From: Streptomyces sp. ASQP_92 | GTDB taxonomy: Bacteria > Actinomycetota > Actinomycetes > Streptomycetales > Streptomycetaceae | Length of the DNA stretch: 64,000 nt | Assembly (NCBI RefSeq): GCF_025399895.1 | Contig: NZ_JAODUA010000002.1 | Span: forward strand, 62,001-126,000 | Reading direction: 5' to 3' | Shown here: positions 24,333-33,217 of the stretch, one piece after another | Layout: the number at the start of each line of letters is the position of its first letter | Numbering within the stretch: the stretch's first letter is position 1 | Notes under the pieces: generated by a model | Database searches by the model: none | Seen by the model: only the letters and a program-made list of their open reading frames with translations | Told to the model about the DNA's origin: nothing | Translations under genes and position numbers: made by a program

Positions 24333-26009
24333 TCAGAGCTTGGAGAGCTCGTCGACCAGGTCGTCGAGGCCGAGCGAACCCTGAGAGAGGGCCGCCATGT
24401 GCCAGGCCTTCGGGTCGAAGGCGTCGCCGTGGCGGGCCCGGGCGTTCTCCCGCCCGAGCAGCCAGGCACGCTCGCCCAGCTTGTAACCGATCGCCTGCCC
24501 CGGCATCGACAGATAGCGGATGAGCTCGCTCTGCACGAAGTCCGCCGGACGGCTGCTGTGGCCGCTGAAGAACTCATGGGCCAGCTCCGGCGTCCAGCGC
24601 TCGCCCGGGTGGAACGGCGAGTCGGCCGGGATCTCCAGCTCCAGGTGCATGCCGATGTCGATGATCACGCGACAGGCGCGCATCATCTGCGCGTCCAGGT
24701 AGCCGAGCCGGCGCTCCGGGTCGGTGAGGAAGCCCAGCTCGTCCATCAGGCGTTCCGCGTACAGCGCCCAGCCCTCGGCGTTGGCGCTGACGTGGCCGAC
24801 GGTCGCCTGGTAGCGCGAGAGCTGGTCGGCGACGTGCACCCACTGCGCGATCTGGAGGTGATGGCCGGGCACGCCCTCGTGGTACCAGGTCGACACCAGG
24901 TCGTATACGGGGAAGCGGGTCTCGCCCATGGTGGGTAGCCAGGTGCGGCCGGGGCGGGAGAAGTCCTCGGAGGGGCCCGTGTAGTACGGGGCCGCGGCGC
25001 CGCCGGGCGGCGCGATGCGGGACTCCACCTTCCGTACCCGCTCGGCGAGTTCGAAGTGGGTGCCGTCGAGCGCCTCGATGGCCTCGTCCATCAGAGCCTG
25101 CAACCAGTCGCGCACCTCGTCGACGCCCTCGATGTGCGTGCCGTGCTCGTCGAGGTGGGCCAGCGCCTCCCAGGGCTCGGCGCCGGGGAGGATCTTGGCG
25201 GCCTCGGTCTTCATCTCGCCGAGCAGCCGGTGGTACTCGGACCAGCCGTAGGCGTACGCCTCGTCGAGGTCGAGCGCGGTGCCGTTGTAGTACTGCGACC
25301 AGCGCTGGTACCGCTCGCGTCCCACGGTGTCGGGGGCGCCCTCGATGGCCGGCGCGTATACGTCGCGCAGCCAGTCGCGCAGGGCGGTGAGAGCGGCGGA
25401 GGCGCCGGCCGCCGCGGTGTCGAGCTCGTCGCGCAGCGCGTCCGGGCCGGGTGCGGCGAGGCCCTCGAAGAAGCCGGTCTCCACCCATTCGCCGAGCTGC
25501 CCGATGACGGTTTCCGTGGCGCGCGGGCCGCCGAACAGCTTGCGTTCCAGGCCCAGTTCGAGCGAGGCGCGGTAGCCCTCGATGGCGTCGGGCACCGCGC
25601 GCAGCCGGGAGGCCAGCGCGCGCCAGTCCTCCTCGGTCTCCGTGGGCGACATGGTGAACGCCATCCGGACGCTGTGGACCGGCGAGTGCAGATTGCTGAC
25701 CGTGCGCAGGCCCTCGTCCGCCTCGTGCACGCCGAGTTCGGAGGTCAGCCGCTCGCGCAGCAGTCGGCCGCAGCGCCGTTCGGCGTCGCTGTCGGCGCCG
25801 GGCAGGCGCTCGGCCTCGTCGAGGCGGGCGAGCGTGGTGCGTGCCAGGTCGGCCACGGCCGACTGTCCTGCGGGGGAGAAGTCCGGCAGGAGGGCGTGAC
25901 TGGCCCTGACGCCCAGATAGCTTCCGGTGATCGGGTCGAGTTCGATGAGTGCGTCGACATAGGCGTCGGCGACCTGGCGGGGCAGCGCGCTGCTGGAAGT
26001 GACTGACAT
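24333..26009 (-). CDS. DUF885 family putative metallohydrolase
   Basis: The 558-residue protein matches the DUF885 family, which is related to zinc peptidases. The key motif is WYHEGVPGHHLQ (H-E-x-x-x-G-H-H), followed by the helix ending E-G-W-A-L-Y-A-E-R-L-M-D-E-L-G with another possible ligand Glu. The N-terminal half is helical (ITGSYLGVR, then RYQRWSQYYNGTALDLDEAY). There is no signal peptide, so it is cytoplasmic. The substrate is unknown; peptides or amino acid esters are plausible. It starts at ATG 26009. Confidence 0.88.
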   Translation of the reverse strand: MSVTSSSALPRQVADAYVDALIELDPITGSYLGVRASHALLPDFSPAGQSAVADLARTTLARLDEAERLPGADSDAERRCGRLLRERLTSELGVHEADEGLRTVSNLHSPVHSVRMAFTMSPTETEEDWRALASRLRAVPDAIEGYRASLELGLERKLFGGPRATETVIGQLGEWVETGFFEGLAAPGPDALRDELDTAAAGASAALTALRDWLRDVYAPAIEGAPDTVGRERYQRWSQYYNGTALDLDEAYAYGWSEYHRLLGEMKTEAAKILPGAEPWEALAHLDEHGTHIEGVDEVRDWLQALMDEAIEALDGTHFELAERVRKVESRIAPPGGAAAPYYTGPSEDFSRPGRTWLPTMGETRFPVYDLVSTWYHEGVPGHHLQIAQWVHVADQLSRYQATVGHVSANAEGWALYAERLMDELGFLTDPERRLGYLDAQMMRACRVIIDIGMHLELEIPADSPFHPGERWTPELAHEFFSGHSSRPADFVQSELIRYLSMPGQAIGYKLGERAWLLGRENARARHGDAFDPKAWHMAALSQGSLGLDDLVDELSKL

Positions 26010-26143
26010 GCGGACATCCTCTCCGAGTGAGGGCTCCGCGTCACCACCCAGCTTGCCGAGCCACCTGACCGGGACGCCCGGCCGTTCGTACGACGACGCG
26101 CGGCCGGCCGCGATCGGCCGCGCATCCGCACTCCCTCAACGGC

Positions 26144-27556
26144 TCAGCCGCGCCCGAAGTGCCCGCGCCGCACGGCGTAGTTGGTGGGGGCCGCGGTGTC
26201 CAGGCGGGCGGTGACCACCAGGGTGCCCTCCTCGATCTGGTAGTCCAGGGGCAGTCCGAGCCCGCGCATGGCCGCGACCATGCCGGTGTTGGAGGCCTGG
26301 GTGACGGCGTACACGCTGTCGCAGCGGGCCTCGACGGCGAGGTCGACCAGGCGGCGCAACAGTTCGGAGCCGATGCCCCGGCGCTGCCAGGAGTCCTCGA
26401 CGAGCAGGGCGACCTCCGTCTCGTCGCCGTCCCACAGGAGGTGGCCGAGCGCGACCAGGCGTCCCGAGGCGGTCTGCACCGCGAGGGTGCGGCCGTAGCG
26501 CGGACTGAGGAGGTGCCCGAGATAGCGGTCCGCGTCGGCGACCGGGCCGTGGTAGCGCAGTGCCAGCGTACGGTCGGAGCAGCGCTCGTGCATGGCCTTG
26601 GCGGCCTCGATGTCGCCCGGGGCGGCACGCCGTACGGTGATCTCGTTGCCCTCGGGCAGCGTCAGGACGTCCTCGCCGCGCGGGACGCGGGGGCCGAGCC
26701 GGGCGTCCAGCTCGACCAGCGCGCGGGCCCGCGCGAACTCGGTCGGGGTGAACGGGAGATGGGGCCGCTCGATGGTGATCGCCCCGCCGTTGGGGTCGCG
26801 CAGCCGCATCGTGGTCGACTCCAGTACGCCCTCCACCGGCGCGGTTTCACCCGTGGGGCGGCCGGTCAGGGAGACCGCGGGCAGCGAGTGGATCGTGCAG
26901 CGGCCGAGCAACTGGCGCAGCGCGAGCGGGAGTTCGGCGGCGTCGAGAGCGGTGCGGGTGGCGAGGCCGAGCACCCGGGTCGGCGCGTCCACCAGATCGT
27001 GGGCGTCGGCCCGCTCCGTCCAGGTGTCGCTGCCGCCGGCCGCCGCGACGGCCCGGGACAGTTCGTTGGCGGACAGTTCCGCCGGGGCGCGCAGCAGGAA
27101 CTCGTCCACCGTGCCCTCGGCGAGCGGGTGCGTCTGGAGGGTGAGGATGTCCACACGGTGCCCGGCCAGCGCGACGCACAGCGCGGCGAGGCTGCCCGGC
27201 TCGTCCCGCACGGTCGTCCGCATCCGCCAGAGCGCCGTCTCGCGGGGAACGTCCTCGCCCTGCGGGCCGGTGGCGCTCGCCGGGTCGAGGCTCTCGCCCG
27301 TATCGACGGTGTCCGCGGGCGGAGGCGCATGGCTGTGGCGGCGTGCCCACCAGGTGTGGAACGCCGCCGTGGCGACCAGCGCCACCGCGGAGGCGATCAG
27401 CAGGACCGGCCCGTCGGGGCCGTGGGCGACCAGGTTCGCGAGCCCGTCGGCGACGGCCACGGCCGTGAACAGCGCGGCGAGTTCGACCAGGTCACGCCGC
27501 CAGTGGTGCCGGCGGCGGGCGCGCGGGTGGGAGATCCGTACTTGGGCGTCAGTCAT
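26144..27556 (-). CDS. Membrane-anchored ACT-domain / GNAT acetyltransferase fusion
   Basis: The 470-residue protein begins with a basic region and two membrane segments (about residues 24-65: LAALFTAVAVADGLANLVA and VLLIASAVALVATAAF). An ACT-like domain follows near residues 108-180 (MRTTVRDEPGSLAALCVALA, VDILTLQTHPL). A middle region leads to a C-terminal GNAT domain from about 310 (ITVRRAAPGDIEAAKAMHER, DSWQRRGIGSELLRRLVDLA). The design suggests amino-acid control of a membrane-tethered acetyltransferase, as cytosolic ACT-GNAT fusions acetylate metabolic enzymes. The ATG at 27556 was chosen before MTDAQVRISHPR. Confidence 0.85.
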   Translation of the reverse strand: MTDAQVRISHPRARRRHHWRRDLVELAALFTAVAVADGLANLVAHGPDGPVLLIASAVALVATAAFHTWWARRHSHAPPPADTVDTGESLDPASATGPQGEDVPRETALWRMRTTVRDEPGSLAALCVALAGHRVDILTLQTHPLAEGTVDEFLLRAPAELSANELSRAVAAAGGSDTWTERADAHDLVDAPTRVLGLATRTALDAAELPLALRQLLGRCTIHSLPAVSLTGRPTGETAPVEGVLESTTMRLRDPNGGAITIERPHLPFTPTEFARARALVELDARLGPRVPRGEDVLTLPEGNEITVRRAAPGDIEAAKAMHERCSDRTLALRYHGPVADADRYLGHLLSPRYGRTLAVQTASGRLVALGHLLWDGDETEVALLVEDSWQRRGIGSELLRRLVDLAVEARCDSVYAVTQASNTGMVAAMRGLGLPLDYQIEEGTLVVTARLDTAAPTNYAVRRGHFGRG

Positions 27557-27733
27557 GGCACCACTGTGACGCAGCGGTGTTGCGTGATCACGAACGCTTT
27601 GTGACTGACGGGTTAAGTGTGCTTCTGATGGCCTTTTGGTCGTTTTCTGTTGAACGTGTCCTGGAGTGATCGCCTCCGACTCCAGGCTCGCCACCCCGGC
27701 GGCGGGCCAGAAGAACCCGAAGTCGGTCTCGGA

Positions 27734-28606
27734 TCAGACGAGTTGGATCGCCGACCGGGGCGACGGTCCGCCCACGGTACGGCTGCCGTCCAGGATGACG
27801 CGGGTCACCAGGGCGGGATCGTCGTTCATGGGCACATGGCCGCAGTCCGGGAGGCGGACGAGCCGGGCACCCGGAACGGCGAGTTTGGCGCGCACTCCCT
27901 GGCGACGCAGCAGCAGCCGGTCCTTGCTGCCCCACGCTATGGTCACCGGCACGCCGGGCACGTCATGCGTGAACAGGACGTCCTGCCCGGCGGCCAGGGT
28001 CTGCTCGAAGCCGGGCGCGGTGCGCAGCGCGACCGTCTCGGCCACGACGGCCTCGGGGGAGCGCCGGCTGGGCCGGGCGTAGATCGTGCTGGTCAGCGCG
28101 GTACGCCCGAGGGCCGTGCGGGCCATCCGCTCGATGAGGGGGAGCGGAAGCGCCTTCGCCGTCCGGCGCATCGTCTTGAGGACGGTGAACGCGTACTGCC
28201 GCTCGGCGGGGGTCCAGAAACCCGCGGGGGAGAGCACCGTCACGGAGCGGACGAGCTTCTCGCGCCCCAGCTCCAGGGCGAGCAGGCCACCCAGCGAATT
28301 GCCCGCGACGTGCGGTCGCTCGATGCCGAGCGCCTCACAGAGCGCGCCGAGGACCGGAACCACGGTGGACAGGCCGTAGGAGACGCCGTCCGGCAGGCCG
28401 GGCGAGGCGCCGAAGCCCGGCAGATCGATCGCGATCACATCGCGGTCGGCGGCGAGCAGATCGAAGACCGGGTCCCAGGCCTGAAGGTGATGGCCTATGC
28501 CATGGAGCAGCAGGAGCGGCTCACCCGTCCCTCGCCGTCGATAGGTCACCGAGGTGACGCGGCTCCCCAGGGGAGTGTCGATCGTGAACGAGACCTCTTC
28601 GGTCAT
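27734..28606 (-). CDS. Alpha/beta hydrolase
   Basis: The 290-residue protein has the alpha/beta hydrolase fold with LLLLHGIGHHLQAWDPV, IDLPGFGASPG, nucleophile elbow VAGNSLGGLLALELG (Ser), IAWGSKDRLL (Asp) and LPDCGHVPMNDDP (His). It resembles esterases or epoxide-hydrolase-like enzymes. No signal peptide is present. Start ATG 28606 begins MTEEVSFTIDTPLG. Nothing nearby indicates the substrate. Confidence 0.87.
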   Translation of the reverse strand: MTEEVSFTIDTPLGSRVTSVTYRRRGTGEPLLLLHGIGHHLQAWDPVFDLLAADRDVIAIDLPGFGASPGLPDGVSYGLSTVVPVLGALCEALGIERPHVAGNSLGGLLALELGREKLVRSVTVLSPAGFWTPAERQYAFTVLKTMRRTAKALPLPLIERMARTALGRTALTSTIYARPSRRSPEAVVAETVALRTAPGFEQTLAAGQDVLFTHDVPGVPVTIAWGSKDRLLLRRQGVRAKLAVPGARLVRLPDCGHVPMNDDPALVTRVILDGSRTVGGPSPRSAIQLV

Positions 28607-28918
28607 GGGGCTGCTCCCTGATCCGGGGACCACGCTTAGACATCTTGTCAGCAACAACTACCGCCCAGTAGCCCGGAGTTCAAGAGGCATACCGGACAGG
28701 GGAGCGGCCGGCCGTCCATTCCCGGGGTGAGGCGAGGTGAGGCGGGGTGAGGCGGGGCGGTGCGGGGAGAGGTGAGGCGGTGCGGGGCGGCGCGAGGTGA
28801 GGCCCGAGCCGCGACGCCGACCGCGGGAGTCCCCTCCGCCCGTGGCCGGCCCAGTGGTGCGAACGCCGCGTGAACGCTGTGCGGAAACCCTCGTGTGCGC
28901 TCCGTAACGGACCGACCA
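28607..28918. repeat. Intergenic region with G-rich GGTGAGGCGG repeats
   Basis: Between the hydrolase start and the GntR promoter there is no gene. From 28723 to 28803 the sequence is a run of imperfect GGTGAGGCGG and GGTGCGGGG units on the plus strand. The G-run spacing could allow G-quadruplex folding, but no function can be read. Confidence 0.55.
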
Positions 28919-28953
28919 TTGGTCTTGACCAAGGGGGTGGGCCGCCCTATGGT
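28919..28953 (+). promoter_or_regulatory. GntR gene promoter with an overlapping palindromic operator
   Basis: TTGACC (28925-28930) and TATGGT (28948-28953) form a sigma-70-like promoter with a 17-base spacer. The -35 lies inside the perfect palindrome TTGGTC-TT-GACCAA (28919-28932). This resembles the DasR/NagR-type site ACTGGTCTAGACCAGT bound by HutC-class GntR regulators. It suggests autorepression, or control by DasR. Confidence 0.65.
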
Positions 28954-29031
28954 CGCAGAGTTAGTGCAGGAACCTTTAATAAACAAGGGCACGGAAAGCC
29001 GCCGCGGACACGGCGATTGCGGAGGATCAGG

Positions 29032-29796
29032 GTGGGGACCACGCAGCTGGAATCGGTGCCGGAACCGAAGTACTGGCACCTCAAGACGGTACTCAGCGAG
29101 GCGCTCGACTCGGACTTCGCGGTGGGCGAGATCCTGCCCAACGAGCGTGATCTCGCGGCCCGGTTCGGCGTCGCACGGGCCACGCTCCGCCAGGCACTGG
29201 AACAGCTCGAACTCGAAGGCCGGCTCCAGCGCCGCCGCGGCGTGGGCACCACGGTCGCCCCGCCGCGCACGGCCGTGTCGGTCTCCACCGCCCGCCACGA
29301 CTGGCCCGGCGCCCCCGGTGACGACTGGGAGACCGCCGACGCCACCGCCGCCGTGCCGCCCCTGGCCGTACGCCGCATGTTCGAGGGGGACGCCGCCGAC
29401 GAGACGCACGTCGTGCGCCGCACCCGCCTCGCCCATGGCCAGGCCGTCGCCGCCGAGCTCCTCTATGTACCGGCCGGCTCGGTGCCCGAACTGTCCGCGA
29501 TCGACGTGCCCTCGGGGCCGGCCCGCGGCCGCGCCGTGCTGCGCGAACTGCAGCGCCTGGATCTTGAAGGCCAGGACCGCGCGGTCGAACTGGGCTCCGC
29601 CCGCGCCGACGACGCCAAGGAACTGGACCGGCTGCCCGGTGCCCCCGTCCTCGTCGTGACCACCCGCTACTTCAGCGAGGGCCGTACCGCGGCGGTCTCT
29701 GTCGCCACCTACCGCGCGGACACCTGCCGGCTGACGTTCGGCGACTCCGGCGACGTCGAGATCAGCCACCCCGGCCAGCAGCGCCAAGCTTCCTGA
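29032..29796 (+). CDS. GntR-family (HutC-type) transcriptional regulator
   Basis: The 254-residue protein has a GntR winged helix at residues 14-80 (YWHLKTVLSEALDSDF, LPNERDLAARFGVARATLRQ, ALEQLELEGRLQRRRGVGT) and a UTRA ligand-binding domain after residue 95 (VRRTRLAHGQAVAAELLYVP). HutC-type members usually sense sugars or phosphosugars. The GTG at 29032 is six bases after GGAGG (29021-29025). The next gene downstream, convergent, encodes a ROK regulator, which also hints at sugar control. Confidence 0.9.
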   Translation: MGTTQLESVPEPKYWHLKTVLSEALDSDFAVGEILPNERDLAARFGVARATLRQALEQLELEGRLQRRRGVGTTVAPPRTAVSVSTARHDWPGAPGDDWETADATAAVPPLAVRRMFEGDAADETHVVRRTRLAHGQAVAAELLYVPAGSVPELSAIDVPSGPARGRAVLRELQRLDLEGQDRAVELGSARADDAKELDRLPGAPVLVVTTRYFSEGRTAAVSVATYRADTCRLTFGDSGDVEISHPGQQRQAS

Positions 29797-29817
29797 ACCA
29801 CCCCACGGCCACGGCGT

Positions 29818-29837
29818 GGCGCCCCGTTATGGGCGCC
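29818..29837. terminator. Bidirectional hairpin between the GntR and ROK genes
   Basis: GGCGCCC (29818-29824) pairs with GGGCGCC (29831-29837) around the loop CGTTAT. It lies between the two convergent stops. Confidence 0.55.
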
Positions 29838-29878
29838 CCGCGGTGGCCCGGCGTGGCGATCTCCGGCGCGGCGCAGGC

Positions 29879-31036
29879 TCAGCGCCGCGCCGTCACCGTT
29901 CCCTCGACGGCGAAGAGCTCCTCCTCGACATGGTCGAGGGCGAGACGCAGCGCGCCCGTCGCCACCACCGCCTCACCCAGCATGGAGAGCACCACGCGGG
30001 GCGGCCGCAGGCAGTAGCGGGCCAACTCCCTGCGCAGCGGCTCCAGTACGCCGTCGATGCCGGCCGCCCAGCCACCCACGACGACCAGCTCGGGGTCGAG
30101 GGCGAGCACCAGCGCGGCCACGTCGTGCACCAGGCGCTGAAGGAACCGTTCGACCGCCGCCTGCGCCCGCTCGTCTCCCTGCCGGGCCAGCGCGAACACA
30201 TCCGCGACGGCCTGCTCGTCCAGCGGGTGCAGAGGCTCGCCCGTCGTCGAGAGCAGCTTCTCCGGCGTGACGTCGCGGCCGAGCAGATGCAGCGCGCCGA
30301 TCTCGCCCGCCGCGCCGCCGAAGCCGCGGTGCAACCTGCCGCCGATCAGCGATCCGGCCCCCGGACTCAGCCCCGCCATGACGAAGACCACGTCGTCGGA
30401 GTCGACCGCCGCACCCTTCCAGTGCTCGGCCACGGCCGCCGCGTTGGCGTCGTTCTCGACCAGGACCGGGCAGCGGAAGGAACGCCTCAGCCGCTCGCCC
30501 AGCGGCAGACCCGTCCACTCGGGCAACGCGGTACCCAGCCGCACGGTGCCGTCGGCCTCCACGATGCCGGGGCTGCCGACGCCGACCGCGCGCAACGAAC
30601 TACGGGCCACCCCGGCCCGGCGCAGCACATCCGCGACGGTCATCCGGACCCGTTCGAGGCGCTCGTCGGCCGAGGCGGTCTCGGGCACCTCACGTGATCC
30701 CGCGCCGAAGATCCGGCCGTCCAGACCCGACAACAGCGCGGCCACCCGGTGCGGACCGATCTCGATGCCCAGCAGATGGCCCGCCTCGGCACGGAACCGG
30801 AAGCGCCGCGCGGGCCGGCCCTGGCGGCGCGCCTCGCCCTCCTCGGGGGCGGACTCGACGACGAGCCCCGCCTCCATCAGCCCGTCGACCACACCCTCGA
30901 CCGTCGGCCGGGACAGACCGGTGATCCGGGTCAGATCCGTCAGCGTCGGGGATTCCGCGCCCCGCAGGGCGTGCAGCACCACCGCGGAATTGATCCTCCG
31001 CAGCAGAGAGGGATCCCCGCCGGTCAGCCGCCCCAA
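29879..31036 (-). CDS. ROK-family transcriptional regulator
   Basis: The 385-residue protein has an N-terminal winged helix (TGGDPSLLRRINSAVVLHAL, LTRITGLSRPTVEGVVDGLM) and a ROK sugar-kinase-like domain (GIEIGPHRVAALLSGLDGRI, VGVGSPGIV, VENDANAAAVAEHW, GAAGEIGALHLLG). The expected ROK zinc motif G-H-x-x-(11)-C-x-C-G-x-x-G-C-x-E is replaced by LLGRDVTPEKLLS, so the zinc site appears to be missing. ROK repressors respond to sugars. The TTG at 31036 is seven bases after GGGAGGAC and gives the typical N-terminus. Longer forms lack support. Confidence 0.87.
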   Translation of the reverse strand: MGRLTGGDPSLLRRINSAVVLHALRGAESPTLTDLTRITGLSRPTVEGVVDGLMEAGLVVESAPEEGEARRQGRPARRFRFRAEAGHLLGIEIGPHRVAALLSGLDGRIFGAGSREVPETASADERLERVRMTVADVLRRAGVARSSLRAVGVGSPGIVEADGTVRLGTALPEWTGLPLGERLRRSFRCPVLVENDANAAAVAEHWKGAAVDSDDVVFVMAGLSPGAGSLIGGRLHRGFGGAAGEIGALHLLGRDVTPEKLLSTTGEPLHPLDEQAVADVFALARQGDERAQAAVERFLQRLVHDVAALVLALDPELVVVGGWAAGIDGVLEPLRRELARYCLRPPRVVLSMLGEAVVATGALRLALDHVEEELFAVEGTVTARR

Positions 31037-31124
31037 CGTGTGTCCTCCCAGCTCGTGCGCGTGTCTGCCGGATCGTACTCGCTGGTCAGGTGTACGGCGA
31101 GCGGCGGCCGGTAACGGAGGCGCA

Positions 31125-31775
31125 TCAGCTCGGGGCCACGAATCCGGACTCGTACGCGGCGATGACCGCCTGGGTGCGGTCCCGCGCCCCCAACTTCGCC
31201 AGCACCGCGCTGACATGCGTCTTCACGGTCTCGGTGCCGACGATCAGCTTCGCGGCGATCTCGGCGTTGGAAAGCCCGCGCGCCATCAACCGCAGCACCG
31301 CGGCCTCCCGGTCGGTGAGCGCCGCCTCGGCCAGTGCCGTACGCGCCGAGCCGTTGCCGTACTCGGCGGCCAGGGCGCGCACCGCGGCCGGAAACAGCAG
31401 CGAGTCGCCCTCCGCGACCAGCCGGACCGCGTTCACGATCTCGGCGGGCCGGGCCCGCTTGAGCAGAAAACCGTCCGCCCCGGCCCGCAGCGCCTCGTAC
31501 ACGTACTCATCGTTCTCGAAGGTCGTCACGACGAGGATCTTCGGTGGATCGTCGACCGTGCGCAGCACCGCCCGGGTCGCCTCTATGCCGTCCAGGAGCG
31601 GCATCCGCACATCCATCGCGACGACGTCCGGGCGCAGTTGCCGCACCAGGGGGATCACGGCCGCGCCATCGGCCGCCTCGCCCACCACCTCGATGTCGGG
31701 TTGCGCCTCGAGCACGGCCCGCAGACCCGCGCGGACCAGGGGTTCGTCGTCGACCAGAAGTACGGTTACCGGCAT
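31125..31775 (-). CDS. NarL/LuxR-type response regulator
   Basis: The 216-residue protein has a receiver domain (VLLVDDEPLVRAGLRAVL, phospho-acceptor Asp55 in AMDVRMPLLDG, VVTTFEND with the conserved Thr, and L-L-K-R with Lys). It ends in a LuxR helix-turn-helix (LTDREAAVLRLMARGLSNAE, TVKTHVSAVLAKLGARDRTQ). It follows the histidine kinase gene by 155 bases on the same strand and is its partner. Divergent ABC exporter genes are a probable target. Confidence 0.95.
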   Translation of the reverse strand: MPVTVLLVDDEPLVRAGLRAVLEAQPDIEVVGEAADGAAVIPLVRQLRPDVVAMDVRMPLLDGIEATRAVLRTVDDPPKILVVTTFENDEYVYEALRAGADGFLLKRARPAEIVNAVRLVAEGDSLLFPAAVRALAAEYGNGSARTALAEAALTDREAAVLRLMARGLSNAEIAAKLIVGTETVKTHVSAVLAKLGARDRTQAVIAAYESGFVAPS

Positions 31776-31930
31776 CGGACCAGCGTAGTGGCAGTCCTCG
31801 CACAGACCGGCCGGCCTGTGGACAACGTCGGTGCCAGGACCCCTCCTGCCGGAGGCTGGGCGGCTGGGGCGGGGGCAGGGGCCGAGCCATATGCCCCCGT
31901 CCGCACCCCGGCCGCCACCCCAACTCCCCG

Positions 31931-33109
31931 TCAGATCAGGGAGTCCAGCGGCAGCCGCACCCGCACCCGCCACTCACCCTCGTGCGCCCCCGTGTCCGCC
32001 TCCCCTCCGAGCAGCGCGGCCCGCTCCCGCATCCCGCGCAGACCGCTTCCGCCCTTTGCGCCGGGTGCCGCGCCGCCCGTCAGCGGATTGGTCACGTCCA
32101 TCTCAAGTCGCCCGCCCAGCACGGCCATCCGGATCCGCACGGGCACGGGCCCCGAGTGCCGCAGCACATTGGTGAGGGCCTCCTGAAGGATGCGGTATCC
32201 CTCCCGGGAGACGGGCCCCGGCACCTGTTCCAGGGGTCCGGAGAACTCCGCGTCGACTTCGGCGCCCGAGCCCCGGGCCGACTCGATGAGCCGGTCGGCC
32301 TCCAGCAGCGTGGGCCGCTGGCTGGCCGGGAGCCCCGTCTCACGCAGCACGAGCAGCACCCGCTCAAGATCCTCCAGAGCCGCCCGGCCGGTCTCCTCGA
32401 TCGCGATGAGCGCCCGGTCGGTGAACGCGGGATCCCCGGCGGCGCGGGCCGCACCCGCCTGCACGACGGCGACGGTGAGCGCGTGGCCGATGGAATCGTG
32501 GATCTCGCGGGCGATGCGGTTGCGCTCGAGAAGCAACTCGGTCCGCTCCTCCAGAGCGGTGAGCCGCTCGGTGGCCGAGGGTCCGAGCAACGTGCGCGCG
32601 AGGAAGGTGATGAGGTCGCCTGCCAGCACCAGGCAGACCGCCATGACCATGAGCGGAACCACCGCGAGCGGTATCAGCCACCACCGCGAGGGCGGGCACG
32701 CGTCCAGCCAGCTGAAGACGGTCGGCGGGTTGCCGAGCCCGCGTGCGACCAGGTCCACGGAGAGCGACGGGGCCCATACGGTGCACGCCACCACCACCCC
32801 GGACAGCACGAGCCGGGCCTCCAGCCACAGCACGGTCCGCCAACGGTCGCGCCATGTGGCGGACGGCGCCACGGCGATGGACGCGTCGGGTCTCCCACGC
32901 TCGCCGGGGGTCAGGAGGAGCTGAGCCTGTATGCCCTCTTCGAGCCGCACCGCGGGGATCAGCCCGAGCGGCACGACGACCAGCGCGAGCACCCACATGT
33001 GGTCCATGTCGATGAAGAGCCAAATGGCCACGAACGCGACGGGGATGAGCAGATGCAGCCATCGTGTGTAGGTGACCGGGCGGGCCAGCAGGCGAAGAAT
33101 GCGGTGCAT
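31931..33109 (-). CDS. Two-component sensor histidine kinase, NarX/DesK class
   Basis: The 392-residue protein has an N-terminal membrane region with about four hydrophobic segments (LLIPVAFVAIWLFI, WVLALVVVPLGLIPAV, LVLSGVVVACTVWA, WWLIPLAVVPLMVMAVCLVL). A HisKA_3 dimer domain follows with phospho-acceptor His204 in REIHDSIGHAL, then a HATPase_c domain ending GSGLRGMRERAALLGG. It probably senses a membrane or envelope signal. Start ATG 33109 begins MHRILRLLARPV. The gene runs divergently from the ABC exporter at 33218, a pattern common for stress-responsive exporters. Confidence 0.93.
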   Translation of the reverse strand: MHRILRLLARPVTYTRWLHLLIPVAFVAIWLFIDMDHMWVLALVVVPLGLIPAVRLEEGIQAQLLLTPGERGRPDASIAVAPSATWRDRWRTVLWLEARLVLSGVVVACTVWAPSLSVDLVARGLGNPPTVFSWLDACPPSRWWLIPLAVVPLMVMAVCLVLAGDLITFLARTLLGPSATERLTALEERTELLLERNRIAREIHDSIGHALTVAVVQAGAARAAGDPAFTDRALIAIEETGRAALEDLERVLLVLRETGLPASQRPTLLEADRLIESARGSGAEVDAEFSGPLEQVPGPVSREGYRILQEALTNVLRHSGPVPVRIRMAVLGGRLEMDVTNPLTGGAAPGAKGGSGLRGMRERAALLGGEADTGAHEGEWRVRVRLPLDSLI

Positions 33110-33217
33110 CGGCCCATCGTCGCAGCGCGCGGATCCGTTGGGCTCCCCCGCGCGGGGGAGAAGCTCCCCTCGGCCGGGGGAGGCGTCCGACCTGCGTGGA
33201 CGGCCAGGCTTGGGGGC

